Positions 6,585-15,144 of a stretch of DNA of 17,193 nt are shown piece by piece (position 1 is the stretch's first letter; every line of letters begins with the position of its first letter). This DNA comes from Spirochaetales bacterium. Its GTDB lineage: Bacteria > Desulfobacterota_D > UBA1144. The position numbers and the translations under genes are program-made. The DNA lies in contig PCAG01000039.1 of assembly GCA_002730475.1 (NCBI GenBank), positions 1-17,193 on the forward strand, given 5' to 3'. The notes under the pieces were generated by a model. The model was not told where the DNA came from. It saw nothing but the letters and a program-made list of their open reading frames with translations, and did no database searches.

Positions 6585-7610
6585 GTGTATGATTTTATGG
6601 TGAGCAAGAGATTAACAGCCTATCAATACCTATTAAAAGACAAGTTGGCAGGAGATAAGAATAGAGAACTGATTGCCTTATTAAAAGATATCAAACTTGC
6701 CGCAAGGCAAGTTAGCAAAGAATTAAATAGTGCCGGACTAAATAAGATTCTTGGTGACCGTAAAGGATTAAAAAATGTTCATGGAGAGAAGGTTAAAAAG
6801 CTAGATATCATTGCAAATGATTTGTTCATAAATTCTCTTGAGGACGGTGGTAACTGTGCTGGAGTAGTTTCCGAAGAACTAGAAAAAAGTCTGATTTTTA
6901 ATAATGAAGTTTCAAAGAATTCTAAATATCTAATTTTGATTGATCCACTCGATGGCTCCTCAAATATAGATGTAAATGTCCCAGTAGGAACAATTTTTTC
7001 TATATTTAAAAGATCCTCTATGAAAACCAATATAAGTACCAAGGATTTTCTTCAGAAAGGAAATAAGCAAGTTGCCGCAGGTTATATAATTTATGGTTCT
7101 TCTACGATATATGTTCTAACGGTTGGAAAAGGCGTAGATGCTTTTACCCTAGATCCAGTCGTTCAGGAGTTCTATCTATCACACAAAAATATTAAAATTC
7201 CAAAGAAAGGGCGAATGTACTCAGTTAATCAAGGGAACTTTTACGAATTTCCACTAGCTCTTCAAGAATATATTAGATGGTGCGAGCAAGAGGATTCAAA
7301 AAATGGGAGACCTTACTCGTTAAGGTATGTTGGATCAATGGTTGCCGATATCCATAGAAGCCTTCTAAAAGGGGGATTGTTTATCTATTCAAAATCAAAA
7401 AGAGCACCAAATGGAAAATTGAGATTAATGTACGAGTGCAATCCTATGGCATTTATTATCGAACAAGCAGGTGGTTTAGCAACTAATGGAGAGGAACGAA
7501 CCTTGGATATTGCACCCAAAACAATTCATCAGAAATCTCCTATTCTTATAGGCTCCGCCGACATGGTAAAGTTAATCTCTAAATTTATCAAAAGTAAGCA
7601 GTTTAATTAA
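6585..7610 (+). CDS. fbp: Fructose-1,6-bisphosphatase, class I
   Basis: Hydrolyses fructose-1,6-bisphosphate to fructose-6-phosphate, the irreversible gluconeogenic step, with Mg2+. Class I motifs are all visible: [15 protein letters not shown] (64-78), SEE (96-98), metal-binding [10 protein letters not shown] (120-129), VNQGN (about 215), [12 protein letters not shown] (near 248) and [14 protein letters not shown] near the C-terminus. Full length for the family (341 aa against about 332 in E. coli). The start is either GTG at 6585, immediately after the cvpA stop, or ATG at 6597 four codons later; neither has a Shine-Dalgarno, so re-initiation after cvpA is likely. It converges on the class I aldolase gene, their stop codons overlapping in a TTAA. 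The aldolase makes its substrate in the gluconeogenic direction. Confidence 0.96.
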   Translation: MYDFMVSKRLTAYQYLLKDKLAGDKNRELIALLKDIKLAARQVSKELNSAGLNKILGDRKGLKNVHGEKVKKLDIIANDLFINSLEDGGNCAGVVSEELEKSLIFNNEVSKNSKYLILIDPLDGSSNIDVNVPVGTIFSIFKRSSMKTNISTKDFLQKGNKQVAAGYIIYGSSTIYVLTVGKGVDAFTLDPVVQEFYLSHKNIKIPKKGRMYSVNQGNFYEFPLALQEYIRWCEQEDSKNGRPYSLRYVGSMVADIHRSLLKGGLFIYSKSKRAPNGKLRLMYECNPMAFIIEQAGGLATNGEERTLDIAPKTIHQKSPILIGSADMVKLISKFIKSKQFN

Positions 7611-8683
7611 GCAAGTTTGATTTTTTTATTCAGGTACACATCCTGCACCGCATTTAATATATCGACACCTTCTTTCATAGTTTTTTGAAAAGCTTTTCGT
7701 CCTGTAATTAAACCCATTCCACCTGCTCTTTTATTGATAATGGCAGTTTTAACTGCCTGCGCAACATCATTTTCTCCCGATGCTCCACCAGAGTTAATCA
7801 AACCCGCTCTTCCTAAAAAGCAATTAACAACTTGATATCTATTTAAATCAATTGGATGATCAGATGTAAGATCAGAATAAACTCGTTTGTCTGTCCTTCC
7901 AAAATCAATATCAATAAAACCATTATTGTTCTCGGCCAATTTCTGCTTTACTATGTCCGCCTCGATAGTAACAGCAAGATGATTTGCTTGTCCGGTTAAA
8001 TCAGCAGAGACATGATAGTCCTGAGAACCCTTTTTAAAGGATGGATTTCGTAAATATGCCCATAGCACAGTTACCAAGCCCAGTGAGTGTGCATATTCAA
8101 ACAATTGAGAAACTTCTTGGATTTGTCTTTTGCTTTCCTGGGATCCGAAATATATTGTGGCGCCAACACCAATTGCACCCATATTGAATGCTTGATCAAC
8201 CGAGGCAAACGGAATTTGATCGTATTCGTTCGGATATGAAAGAAATTCATTATGATTTAATTTAACGATAAAAGGTATCTTATGAGCATACTTCCTAGAG
8301 ACCGAACCTAACAATCCTAACGTAGAGGCAACAGCACTACAACCTCCTTCAATAGCAAGTTTAATCAAATTGTTAGGATCGAAATACTCCGGATTTGGTG
8401 CAAAAGATGCACCCGCAGAGTGTTCAACCCCCTGATCCACCGGGAGGATAGATAAGTACCCGGTTGTACGTAATCTGCCGTGATTAAAAAGTGTCTGAAA
8501 ATTTCTTAAAACAGTATTGGATCTGTCTGATTCCTTTACAACTCTATCAACGTAATCAGGTCCAGGTGTTATTAGATTTTTAGAATCTATAGTTTTGCAT
8601 TCGTGATCTAATAAATAAGAAGCTTCATCATGAAGCAAATCTTCAACCCATGATACGTCTGTACGAGATCGAGATTTTACCAT
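7607..8683 (-). CDS. fbaB: Class I fructose-bisphosphate aldolase (FbaB/DhnA type)
   Basis: Reversibly cleaves fructose-1,6-bisphosphate to dihydroxyacetone phosphate and glyceraldehyde-3-phosphate through a Schiff base. It is strikingly similar to E. coli Fba[21 protein letters not shown] (75-94), VKLNHNE (140-146), [16 protein letters not shown] (166-181), WAYLRN (208-213), [16 protein letters not shown] (222-237) and [13 protein letters not shown]. The Schiff-base lysine is most likely Lys246 in ADIVKQK. At 358 aa it is complete. ATG at 8683 lacks a Shine-Dalgarno but has TATAAT 8 nt upstream, inside the 19-nt gap to pgk, so it may be expressed from its own start as well as with gap-pgk. 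Convergent with fbp. Confidence 0.96.
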   Translation of the reverse strand: MVKSRSRTDVSWVEDLLHDEASYLLDHECKTIDSKNLITPGPDYVDRVVKESDRSNTVLRNFQTLFNHGRLRTTGYLSILPVDQGVEHSAGASFAPNPEYFDPNNLIKLAIEGGCSAVASTLGLLGSVSRKYAHKIPFIVKLNHNEFLSYPNEYDQIPFASVDQAFNMGAIGVGATIYFGSQESKRQIQEVSQLFEYAHSLGLVTVLWAYLRNPSFKKGSQDYHVSADLTGQANHLAVTIEADIVKQKLAENNNGFIDIDFGRTDKRVYSDLTSDHPIDLNRYQVVNCFLGRAGLINSGGASGENDVAQAVKTAIINKRAGGMGLITGRKAFQKTMKEGVDILNAVQDVYLNKKIKLA

Positions 8684-8691
8684 ATGTGTGA

Positions 8692-8697
8692 ATTATA
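8692..8697 (-). promoter_or_regulatory. Perfect -10 hexamer just before fbaB
   Basis: On the minus strand TATAAT lies in the pgk-fbaB gap, ending 8 nt before the ATG at 8683. The corresponding -35 (ATAGAA) is poor. It could give a leaderless fbaB transcript independent of gap-pgk. Confidence 0.4.
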
Positions 8698-8702
8698 GAA
8701 TA

Positions 8703-9899
8703 TTAATCCAAAATTTCTATACCTGGGAGTTCTATACCACCAATATATTCAAGCAGAGCACCACCACCCGTCGACATGTGAGATATCTCTGATTCCAAAA
8801 CTTCTGCTTTTCTAATAGCGGCTATAGTCTCCCCACCACCTACAACTGATGTAGCACCCCTTAACGTAGCCAAAGCCACAGCCCTCGCTACATGAATTGT
8901 GCCAGAAGAAAACGTATCAGATTCGAACACGCCCATCGGGCCATTCCAAAAAATGTATCCGCGTCCTTTTATATTTGAATTAAACAACTCTATAGTTTTT
9001 GGTCCAATATCTAAAGCTTGATAATCGTCAGGTATATCGGAATTTACAATTAAACACGAATTGGTATCGTCAATTGACTCAGAGACTAAGTGATCAATAG
9101 GAAGAATGATTTTCTTATTATATTCTTTATATACATCTCTAGCCCAATCAACCATTTTGTCATCAAAAAGGGAGTTGCCAATTTTTCCTCCATTTGCTTT
9201 AATAAAAGTATATGCGGCACCACCTGCTATTATAATCTTGTCTGCACTTTTAAGCAGATTGGCCATGGCAACCATTTTGTCATTAATCTTTGAACCACCA
9301 ATAATTACAAGAAAAGGGTGTTCCGGCTCTTCCATCATCTTCGAAATAAATTTAAGCTCTTTATCGACCAAGAAACCTGCCAGACGTGTATCAAAACGAA
9401 GAGCCATTCCATATGTTGAAGAATGGGTCCTGTGAGATGTTCCAAAGGCTTCATTAACGTAAATATCAGCCAATTCAGCCAAATGTTGGGAAAACGTTGA
9501 ATCATTATCCGTTTCTTCTTTGTGGAATCTCAAATTTTCTAGCATAATAACAGATCCGCTTGGGAGAGAATCAATGTTTTCAGCAAGTTTTTCTTGAATA
9601 AAATCTGCACAAAATATCACTTCCTTATCAAGTAGTTCGGACAATCTCTCTGATACAATTTTCAAAGAAAGGTTGCTAACGAACTTTCCTTTAGGTCGCC
9701 CTAAATGAGACCCCAGTACAACTTTGGCGCCACAATCAAGCAAGTAGTCGATTGTTGGTATCGTGCGTCTTATTCGATAGTCTTCTCTGATAGAATTGGT
9801 TCTACCGTTTATAGGTACATTAAAATCGACTCTGACAAAGACTTTTTTGTCTTTAAAAAAAGATTTGGATAAATCCGATATAACTTTTTTTTGCTTCAC
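8703..9899 (-). CDS. pgk: Phosphoglycerate kinase
   Basis: Reversibly transfers phosphate between 1,3-bisphosphoglycerate and ADP in central carbon metabolism. The N-terminal substrate-binding motif RVDFNVP is at 23-29 and GSHLGRPKG at about 63-71. ENLRFHKEE, GTSHRTHSS and the C-terminal nucleotide-binding WNGPMGVFE and GGGETIAA are present. Length 398 aa is normal. The start codon is GTG at 9899; its TG forms part of the TGA stop of gap (a GTGA overlap), so translation is coupled to the enzyme that makes its substrate. No separate promoter was seen. fbaB follows 19 nt downstream. Confidence 0.97.
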   Translation of the reverse strand: MKQKKVISDLSKSFFKDKKVFVRVDFNVPINGRTNSIREDYRIRRTIPTIDYLLDCGAKVVLGSHLGRPKGKFVSNLSLKIVSERLSELLDKEVIFCADFIQEKLAENIDSLPSGSVIMLENLRFHKEETDNDSTFSQHLAELADIYVNEAFGTSHRTHSSTYGMALRFDTRLAGFLVDKELKFISKMMEEPEHPFLVIIGGSKINDKMVAMANLLKSADKIIIAGGAAYTFIKANGGKIGNSLFDDKMVDWARDVYKEYNKKIILPIDHLVSESIDDTNSCLIVNSDIPDDYQALDIGPKTIELFNSNIKGRGYIFWNGPMGVFESDTFSSGTIHVARAVALATLRGATSVVGGGETIAAIRKAEVLESEISHMSTGGGALLEYIGGIELPGIEILD

Positions 9900-10903
9900 A
9901 ACAGTTTTCCGATTTTATTTACCAAATCTAAAACTCGGGACGAATAACCGTATTCATTGTCATACCAGGCAATTACTTTAATAAAATTATCTCCTATGAC
10001 ACTTGTACCAAATGTATCAAAGACTGCAGAATACTTATTCTGTAGTATGTCAATAGAAACAGCACCTTCGGGAGCTATATCAAGATAATTTTCCAATAAG
10101 TTTTTTGATGCATCCTCAAATGCATTGTTAATATCTTGAGTAGACACGGTGCTCTCCAGTTTGGCAACAAAATCAATCATTGAGACATTGGGAGTTGGAA
10201 CTCTAATTGAAATTGCGGATAAATTTCCTCTTAATTCAGGGAAAATTACTTCAATAGCTTTTGTGGCACCAGTACTGGTAGGTATCATAGACAATCCCCC
10301 AGCTCGTGCTCGTCGTAAATCTTTGTGTGGAGAATCGATAATTCTTTGATCATTAGTATAGGAATGTATCGTCGTCATATGCCCACTAGAAAGGCCAAAA
10401 TTATCCCTAAGGACCTTTACGACAATTGCAAGGCAATTTGTTGTACATGAGGCATTCGAAATAACATTGTGTTGCTCCGGATTGTATAATTCATCATTTA
10501 CACCCATGACTGTAGTGAAATCTACTACGCTGCTGGGGGGAGCAGAAATAACAACCTTTTTTACGCTTCCACTTATATGTAAAGAGGCTTGCTCTTGCGA
10601 TGTGAAGATGCCAGTTGATTCAACAACTACTTGAGATTTACAAGAGGACCAATCAATAGCCTCAGGGGACCTCTCCGAAAAGAATTGTATGCGCTGCCCA
10701 TCAACTGTAATGCTATCATCATCATATTCGACATTCTTCTGAAGGACTCCGAAAACGGAATCATATTTCAAAAGATGTGCACAAGTTTTCACATCAGCAA
10801 TATCATTTATCGCTACAACATCAACATCTTTGGAAGAAAGGGAAATCCTTAAAAAATGTCTCCCGATTCTACCAAACCCGTTTATGCCTACCTTGATTGA
10901 CAT
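9896..10903 (-). CDS. gap: Glyceraldehyde-3-phosphate dehydrogenase, NAD-type
   Basis: Phosphorylating oxidation of glyceraldehyde-3-phosphate to 1,3-bisphosphoglycerate. Starting at the ATG at 10903 (MSIKVGING) gives 335 aa, the usual length, with the Rossmann motif GINGFGRIG at the N-terminus. A longer in-frame start at 10966 is rejected because the 10903 ATG has a strong AAAGGAG five nt upstream. The catalytic motif SNASCTTNC places the active cysteine at residue 153. RRARAGG and WYDNEYGYSSR are present. Asp34 at the end of the second strand (INDIAD) and the Pro in DSPHKDLRRAR suggest NAD rather than NADP. First gene of gap-pgk-fbaB, divergent from argC. Confidence 0.97.
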   Translation of the reverse strand: MSIKVGINGFGRIGRHFLRISLSSKDVDVVAINDIADVKTCAHLLKYDSVFGVLQKNVEYDDDSITVDGQRIQFFSERSPEAIDWSSCKSQVVVESTGIFTSQEQASLHISGSVKKVVISAPPSSVVDFTTVMGVNDELYNPEQHNVISNASCTTNCLAIVVKVLRDNFGLSSGHMTTIHSYTNDQRIIDSPHKDLRRARAGGLSMIPTSTGATKAIEVIFPELRGNLSAISIRVPTPNVSMIDFVAKLESTVSTQDINNAFEDASKNLLENYLDIAPEGAVSIDILQNKYSAVFDTFGTSVIGDNFIKVIAWYDNEYGYSSRVLDLVNKIGKLL

Positions 10904-10908
10904 GCTTA

Positions 10909-10915
10909 CTCCTTT
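10909..10915 (-). promoter_or_regulatory. Strong Shine-Dalgarno of gap
   Basis: AAAGGAG on the minus strand, 5 nt before the ATG at 10903. It decides the gap start and shows that canonical Shine-Dalgarno initiation is used by at least some genes here. Confidence 0.8.
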
Positions 10916-10934
10916 ATCGGGATTGATGATTTTA

Positions 10935-10962
10935 ATATTACACTTAAAGAAATGGATTTCAA
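10935..10962 (-). promoter_or_regulatory. Candidate promoter of gap-pgk-fbaB
   Basis: On the minus strand TTGAAA (10962 to 10957, 5/6) and TAATAT (10940 to 10935, 4/6) are 16 nt apart. The predicted start near 10928 gives a leader of about 25 nt that contains the Shine-Dalgarno. Confidence 0.5.
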
Positions 10963-10966
10963 ACAA

Positions 10967-10995
10967 TTGAATTTACAAAAATTGCATGATAATGT
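10967..10995 (+). promoter_or_regulatory. Candidate promoter of argC
   Basis: TTGAAT (10967-10972, 4/6) and TAATGT (10990-10995) are separated by 17 nt. The -10 ends 7 nt before the ATG at 11003, predicting a leaderless transcript beginning at MGKVKVG. If correct, the upstream ATG at 10952 cannot be the start. Confidence 0.35.
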
Positions 10996-11002
10996 CACAA
11001 TC

Positions 11003-12016
11003 ATGGGCAAAGTAAAAGTAGGCATAATCGGCTCTACAGGCTATACGGGAATGGAGCTGATAAAGATACTCAATAATCACCCCAAAACTGAGATAATCTT
11101 TCTTGGTGCCAATACGCTTTACGGGAAAAATCTAAGTACTTTATTGCCTAATGTGAAACTGGAGAAGAATATTAGAATAAGAAAGAACTCGGAAATATAC
11201 AAAATCAAAAATATAGATCTCATTTTTTCTTGTTTGCCAAATGGGCAACTTGATTCAATTCTAAACAGGCTTAAGAAATTAAACGCAAAAATTATTGACA
11301 TAAGTTCAGATTATAGGCTACCCAAAAGATACAATGATAAGTGGTATGGGAAAAGAAAAAATGAATCTGAGTATAAGAACTTTCAATATATTTTGCCCGA
11401 ACTAAACAAAAATAGTATTAACAAGAAAAAGGATATAGCTAATCCTGGATGTTACGCCACATCAATTTTATTAGGACTTGCTCCCATCATATCAATTCTA
11501 AAGAAAAATGAGTCAATCATTGTAGACTGTAAATCAGGAATCTCTGGGGCTGGTAGAAGTGGCAAGATAGAGCATATCTTTTCTGAGGCAAATGAGAATT
11601 TGTCAATATATAATGCTGGAGCGCATAGGCATATGCCAGAAGTCGAAAACATGGTAAATAAAATTGCAAAGAAGAATATAAATGTTTTCATGATTCCTCA
11701 CTTAATACCAGTCACAAGAGGGATAATGTCGAATATATATATCAAACGTGGCAGTCCTTATGACATAAGAAAAATCTTAAAATTATTCAATGATTTTTAT
11801 TTAAAATCTGATTTTGTTAAATTTTCAAAAACTAAACTACCTAGCTTAAAAGACGTGCAATTTACGAATTTCTGCAACATAGGTATTAACCTTTTTGGAG
11901 ACAAAAGAACCCTATTGATATGTTCCGTAATAGACAATTTAATTAAAGGTGCATCTGGGCAGGCGGTCCAAAATATGAACTTAATCTTTAACTTTGATGA
12001 AAAATTAGGGCTTTAG
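11003..12016 (+). CDS. argC: N-acetyl-gamma-glutamyl-phosphate reductase
   Basis: NADPH-dependent reduction of N-acetylglutamyl phosphate to the semialdehyde, third step of arginine synthesis. The N-terminal [17 protein letters not shown] is the nucleotide-binding fold typical of ArgC. LPELN (148-152 of the longer frame), catalytic Cys in NPGCYATS (residue 150 from this start), KSGISGAGR and [11 protein letters not shown] are all present. From ATG 11003 the protein is 337 aa, close to the family norm. An in-frame ATG at 10952 would add 17 residues not expected in the family, and it lies within the divergent gap promoter. No other arginine genes are nearby, so argC stands alone. Its 3' end overlaps cysE by 12 nt in convergent orientation. 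Confidence 0.94.
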   Translation: MGKVKVGIIGSTGYTGMELIKILNNHPKTEIIFLGANTLYGKNLSTLLPNVKLEKNIRIRKNSEIYKIKNIDLIFSCLPNGQLDSILNRLKKLNAKIIDISSDYRLPKRYNDKWYGKRKNESEYKNFQYILPELNKNSINKKKDIANPGCYATSILLGLAPIISILKKNESIIVDCKSGISGAGRSGKIEHIFSEANENLSIYNAGAHRHMPEVENMVNKIAKKNINVFMIPHLIPVTRGIMSNIYIKRGSPYDIRKILKLFNDFYLKSDFVKFSKTKLPSLKDVQFTNFCNIGINLFGDKRTLLICSVIDNLIKGASGQAVQNMNLIFNFDEKLGL

Positions 12017-12643
12017 CTTTCTCAGTTCTTCTTTAATATTTTTAATCTCTTCATTAAGCTTAAGAATGTCCTCTGCGCTTGGATCAGGTAATTTATTGTG
12101 AGACAAATCAGGTTCGGAAGAAGTGTTTCGACTTACTACTTTGCCGGGAATACCAACCACCGTTGAATTGTTTGGAATATCGTTAATGACAACAGAGTTA
12201 GCGCCAATTTTTGAAGTGCTTCCAATATTAAGAGGTCCTAGAATCTTACTGCCTGCTCCAATTATTACATTGTCTCCTATTGTAGGATGTCTTTTACCTT
12301 TCTGAGTACTTACACCCCCGAGAGTCACTCCCTGATATATCGTGACATTGTTCCCAATCTCAGTTGTTTCACCAATGACAACGCCCATACCATGGTCTAT
12401 AAAAAATCCTCCTTTTATTTCAGCGCCCGGGTGAATTTCGACTCCTGTTAATATTCTTAAAATATTTGAGATAATTCTTGCAATTAACTTCAATCCTAGC
12501 TTCCAAAGAATATTAGATAATCTATGCCAAAAGATTGCATGAAAGCCGGGGTAACTTATCAATATTTCAATAACATTCCTTGCAGCCGGATCTCTTTCCA
12601 TAGCCGCAGCAACATCAGACTTAACATCACCAAAAAAACCCAT
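12005..12643 (-). CDS. cysE: Serine O-acetyltransferase (EpsC/CysE type)
   Basis: Acetylates serine with acetyl-CoA to O-acetylserine, the first step of cysteine synthesis. The start ATG at 12643 ([10 protein letters not shown]) matches EpsC-type N-termini; the frame continues to a TTG at 12697, whose extra 18 residues are not family-like. Visible are MERDPAAR (15-22), [12 protein letters not shown] (31-42), left-handed beta-helix hexapeptides from about 68, [15 protein letters not shown] (83-97), TLGG (107-110), [11 protein letters not shown] (116-126) and the trimeric-helix end VVGIPGKVV. It has 212 residues with a charged helical tail. The gene follows cofH after 43 nt. No Shine-Dalgarno is seen, and TAAGAT lies 8 nt upstream. 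It has no known role in F420 synthesis and may simply share the transcript. Confidence 0.93.
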   Translation of the reverse strand: MGFFGDVKSDVAAAMERDPAARNVIEILISYPGFHAIFWHRLSNILWKLGLKLIARIISNILRILTGVEIHPGAEIKGGFFIDHGMGVVIGETTEIGNNVTIYQGVTLGGVSTQKGKRHPTIGDNVIIGAGSKILGPLNIGSTSKIGANSVVINDIPNNSTVVGIPGKVVSRNTSSEPDLSHNKLPDPSAEDILKLNEEIKNIKEELRKLKP

Positions 12644-12686
12644 TTGAGTAAATCTTATACCAAAAAAATAAATGAACAAGCCTGTA

Positions 12687-13874
12687 TCAATTATCAAATA
12701 CTTTTAGATAATCATACGTCGTGGATCTTTCGACGGGTCTTCTTTTCAGTTCAAAAGTTAATCGTCTAAATTCTTCAGGAGGAAAATATTGGCCGTGCTT
12801 TCCACCAGCTGCAGTAGTTATTTGTTCTTCCATCAAAGTTCCACCAAAATCATTTGCTCCAGCAGTAAGGCAATATTGAGCAAACTCAGGGCCCTGCTTG
12901 ACCCAGGAAACTTGTATATTGTTTATCCACCCTCTGAAGAATAGTCTTGCTATCGCATACATTTTTAATTGATCTAAATCTGTAGGACCTTCTCTAGCAA
13001 GACCTTTCTTAAAAATCCTTGTATCCCATGGAATAAATCTCAACGGTACGAATTCGGTAATACCGCCGGTCTCTTTTTGTATGTCACGGATTATATTAAA
13101 ATGCTTAGCCCAATGAAAAGGTTTGTCAACGTGTCCGTACATAATAGTTGAAGTAGTTTTCATATCAGCTTTATGGATTTCTTTAACAGTGTCAATCCAC
13201 TCATCTGTGGTTATCTTGCCAGGAGCTATTATTTTTCTTACATCTTCACTTAAAATTTCCGCGGCAGTACCAGGAAAGGTTCCATGTCCAACATCTTTTA
13301 ATCGTTTAACGAAATCCCCAATCGGGATTCCCAATGTGTCTGCACCATAATAAACTTCGAATGGAGAAAAACAATGTGTATGCATCTCAGGAACAGCTTC
13401 TTTTACAGTTTTAACAATCTCAATATAAAAATTACCATCGATACCAGAATGCATACCTCCCTGCATACAAACTTCTGTAGCATCGTTTTCTTTTGCTTCT
13501 AATACTTTTTCTTTAATTTCGTCCATAGTAAGGAAATAGGCTCTTGAATCACCTTCAGGTGCCATAAAATTACAAAAACCACAATATACATTACATATAT
13601 TAGTAAAATTAATATTTCTGTTAACTACATATGTTATATCGTCACCAACATCGTCTTTTCGTATTTTGTCCGCCATGAGCACCAGTGCGGAAAGGTCCAT
13701 ATTATTATCAATTAAAAAGAGTTTTTCCGCTTCTTCTGCAGTAATTTCTTCCCCTTTTATCGGCTTTTCGATAATACTAGCTATATCTTCATTCGCTTTT
13801 GACAAAGTATAACTTAGTCCCTTTGCTCGATTGTTCTCAATTTCGTCTAAAATTCTTTTTAAATCTTCTTCCAT
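12687..13874 (-). CDS. cofH: FO synthase subunit 2, CofH (radical SAM)
   Basis: With CofG it makes 7,8-didemethyl-8-hydroxy-5-deazariboflavin (FO), the chromophore of coenzyme F420; CofH joins tyrosine-derived and 5-amino-6-ribitylaminouracil parts. Radical SAM ligands are CxxxCxxC at C94, C98 and C101 (CNVYCGFC). Typical downstream segments are [51 protein letters not shown] and [13 protein letters not shown]. Length 395 aa is normal. It is separate from cofG (10-nt gap), as in archaea and non-actinobacterial bacteria, not fused as in actinobacterial FbiC. ATG at 13874; the Shine-Dalgarno is weak (AGG about 9 nt away). A MqnE/MqnC assignment is less likely given the adjacent cofG, cofE and cofD. 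Confidence 0.93.
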   Translation of the reverse strand: MEEDLKRILDEIENNRAKGLSYTLSKANEDIASIIEKPIKGEEITAEEAEKLFLIDNNMDLSALVLMADKIRKDDVGDDITYVVNRNINFTNICNVYCGFCNFMAPEGDSRAYFLTMDEIKEKVLEAKENDATEVCMQGGMHSGIDGNFYIEIVKTVKEAVPEMHTHCFSPFEVYYGADTLGIPIGDFVKRLKDVGHGTFPGTAAEILSEDVRKIIAPGKITTDEWIDTVKEIHKADMKTTSTIMYGHVDKPFHWAKHFNIIRDIQKETGGITEFVPLRFIPWDTRIFKKGLAREGPTDLDQLKMYAIARLFFRGWINNIQVSWVKQGPEFAQYCLTAGANDFGGTLMEEQITTAAGGKHGQYFPPEEFRRLTFELKRRPVERSTTYDYLKVFDN

Positions 13875-13884
13875 AGTCTTGAAC

Positions 13885-15144
13885 CTAGTTCTCAGCTATA
13901 TAGCCTGTATCATCAACAAAATCAATAGCCTTATTGTAAATGTTATCATTAAGGAACTTCTTATCCAAGAAATCCGGATAAACCGGCAATCTTTCTCTTA
14001 AATTGAAACCAAATTCCACAATATTTTTCTTCATCATATCAATCTGTGGCCAAGGACTTTCTGGATTAACATAATCTATCGTCAAGGGAGAAACTCCTCC
14101 GAGATCGTTAACACCGGCTAATACATGAAGCATATAAGTTTTTGAATTTAAATTGGGTGGTACTTGGATATTCATCTGCGGTCCCATAATTATTTTCGAT
14201 ATCGCTACGGTTTTAATCATATCAAAATCGGTTGGAGCCGGATGTCCTTCCATCTGTATTCCTGGTTTGGGGTTGAAATTTTGAATAATAATTTCTTGTA
14301 TATGTCCATATTGATCATTGATTCGTCTTAACTCATAAATTGAATCAACTCTTTCTTCCCAATTTTCCCCTATTCCAATTAAAATTCCTGAAGTCCAAGG
14401 AATGTTGAGCGTGCCAGCATCTGAAATTGTTTGCACTCTGGCCTTAGGATATTTGTCCGGACATTTATGATGCGCCTCTCCCGGCTTCATAAGTCTTTCG
14501 CTGATATTCTCGAGCATTAATCCCATGCTTGGATTAGAATTTTTAAATCGTTCTAGCTCAGCAAAATCGGCAATTCCAAGATTGGAATGAGGGAATATCC
14601 CTTCTTCCAAACAAGTTTCACTCATTGCTATCATATAGTCAGCAGTTGATTCGTAACCCATACTATTAAGTTTTTTTCGATAAACATCATATATAACTTC
14701 TGGTCTGTCACCAGAAACAAATAATAATTCCGTACATCCTAGCTGGACTGCTTTTTTTGCTGACTCTAAAACATCTTCTGGTTCAACTAACAAGTCTCCT
14801 TCGTCCGGTTCGATTTTAAAAGTACAGTACGAACATTGATCTCTGCATAGTTGGGTTAGTGGGATAAAGATATTTTTTGAAAAACTAATCAGATTCGTCT
14901 TATGCTTTTCCCTGAGAAAATTTGAGGCCGCCATCAAATAACAGACTTCGGAAGGTAGAATTGTGGTCAACAATAAAGCTTCGCTCTTCAAAAGAGTTTC
15001 TTCGTTAACAACCTTCTCAAGAATTGCTCTAAGCGGCTTCTTTACGGACACAGAACCTCCTATGGGAATACCATGGGAACCTAATAGCTCCCCTACCTGG
15101 CTGGAATCTATAAAACTACTGTATACATCATCGAAATACATCAT
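13885..15144 (-). CDS. cofG: FO synthase subunit 1, CofG (radical SAM)
   Basis: Partner of CofH, completing cyclisation to FO. FIPLTQLCRDQCSYCTF carries the radical SAM ligands C100, C104 and C107. Further CofG-typical blocks are LFVSGDRPE, SNLGIAD, GLMLENIS, IPWTSGILIGIGE, QNFNPKPG and GVNDLGGVSPLT. At 419 aa it is longer than many archaeal CofG proteins because about 85 residues precede the radical SAM domain, resembling the start of actinobacterial FbiC. ATGs occur at 15144 and 15141, both within range of GAAGGA (15156 to 15151). The start lies inside the end of cofE (up to 17 nt overlap), implying translational coupling. Confidence 0.93.
   Translation of the reverse strand: MMYFDDVYSSFIDSSQVGELLGSHGIPIGGSVSVKKPLRAILEKVVNEETLLKSEALLLTTILPSEVCYLMAASNFLREKHKTNLISFSKNIFIPLTQLCRDQCSYCTFKIEPDEGDLLVEPEDVLESAKKAVQLGCTELLFVSGDRPEVIYDVYRKKLNSMGYESTADYMIAMSETCLEEGIFPHSNLGIADFAELERFKNSNPSMGLMLENISERLMKPGEAHHKCPDKYPKARVQTISDAGTLNIPWTSGILIGIGENWEERVDSIYELRRINDQYGHIQEIIIQNFNPKPGIQMEGHPAPTDFDMIKTVAISKIIMGPQMNIQVPPNLNSKTYMLHVLAGVNDLGGVSPLTIDYVNPESPWPQIDMMKKNIVEFGFNLRERLPVYPDFLDKKFLNDNIYNKAIDFVDDTGYIAEN

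Noticed and set aside
9106..9435. Plus-strand ORF of 109 codons inside pgk
   Set aside because: Lies antisense to conserved pgk sequence; its composition follows the complement of pgk codons and no family is recognisable.
10904..10966. N-terminal extension of gap to an upstream in-frame start at 10966
   Set aside because: The extra 21 residues are not GAPDH-like, and the ATG at 10903 has a strong AAAGGAG five nt upstream and begins the standard MSIKVGINGFG.
12644..12697. Extension of cysE to a TTG at 12697
   Set aside because: The added 18 residues are hydrophobic and unlike EpsC N-termini; the family start [10 protein letters not shown] is at the ATG at 12643.
12524..12769. Plus-strand ORF spanning the cysE/cofH junction
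   Set aside because: Antisense to conserved parts of cysE and cofH, with no Shine-Dalgarno and no recognisable domain.
12687..15144. cofG/cofH as menaquinone futalosine-pathway MqnC/MqnE
   Set aside because: These are related radical SAM families, but both proteins carry FO-synthase blocks and sit in one operon with cofD and cofE.
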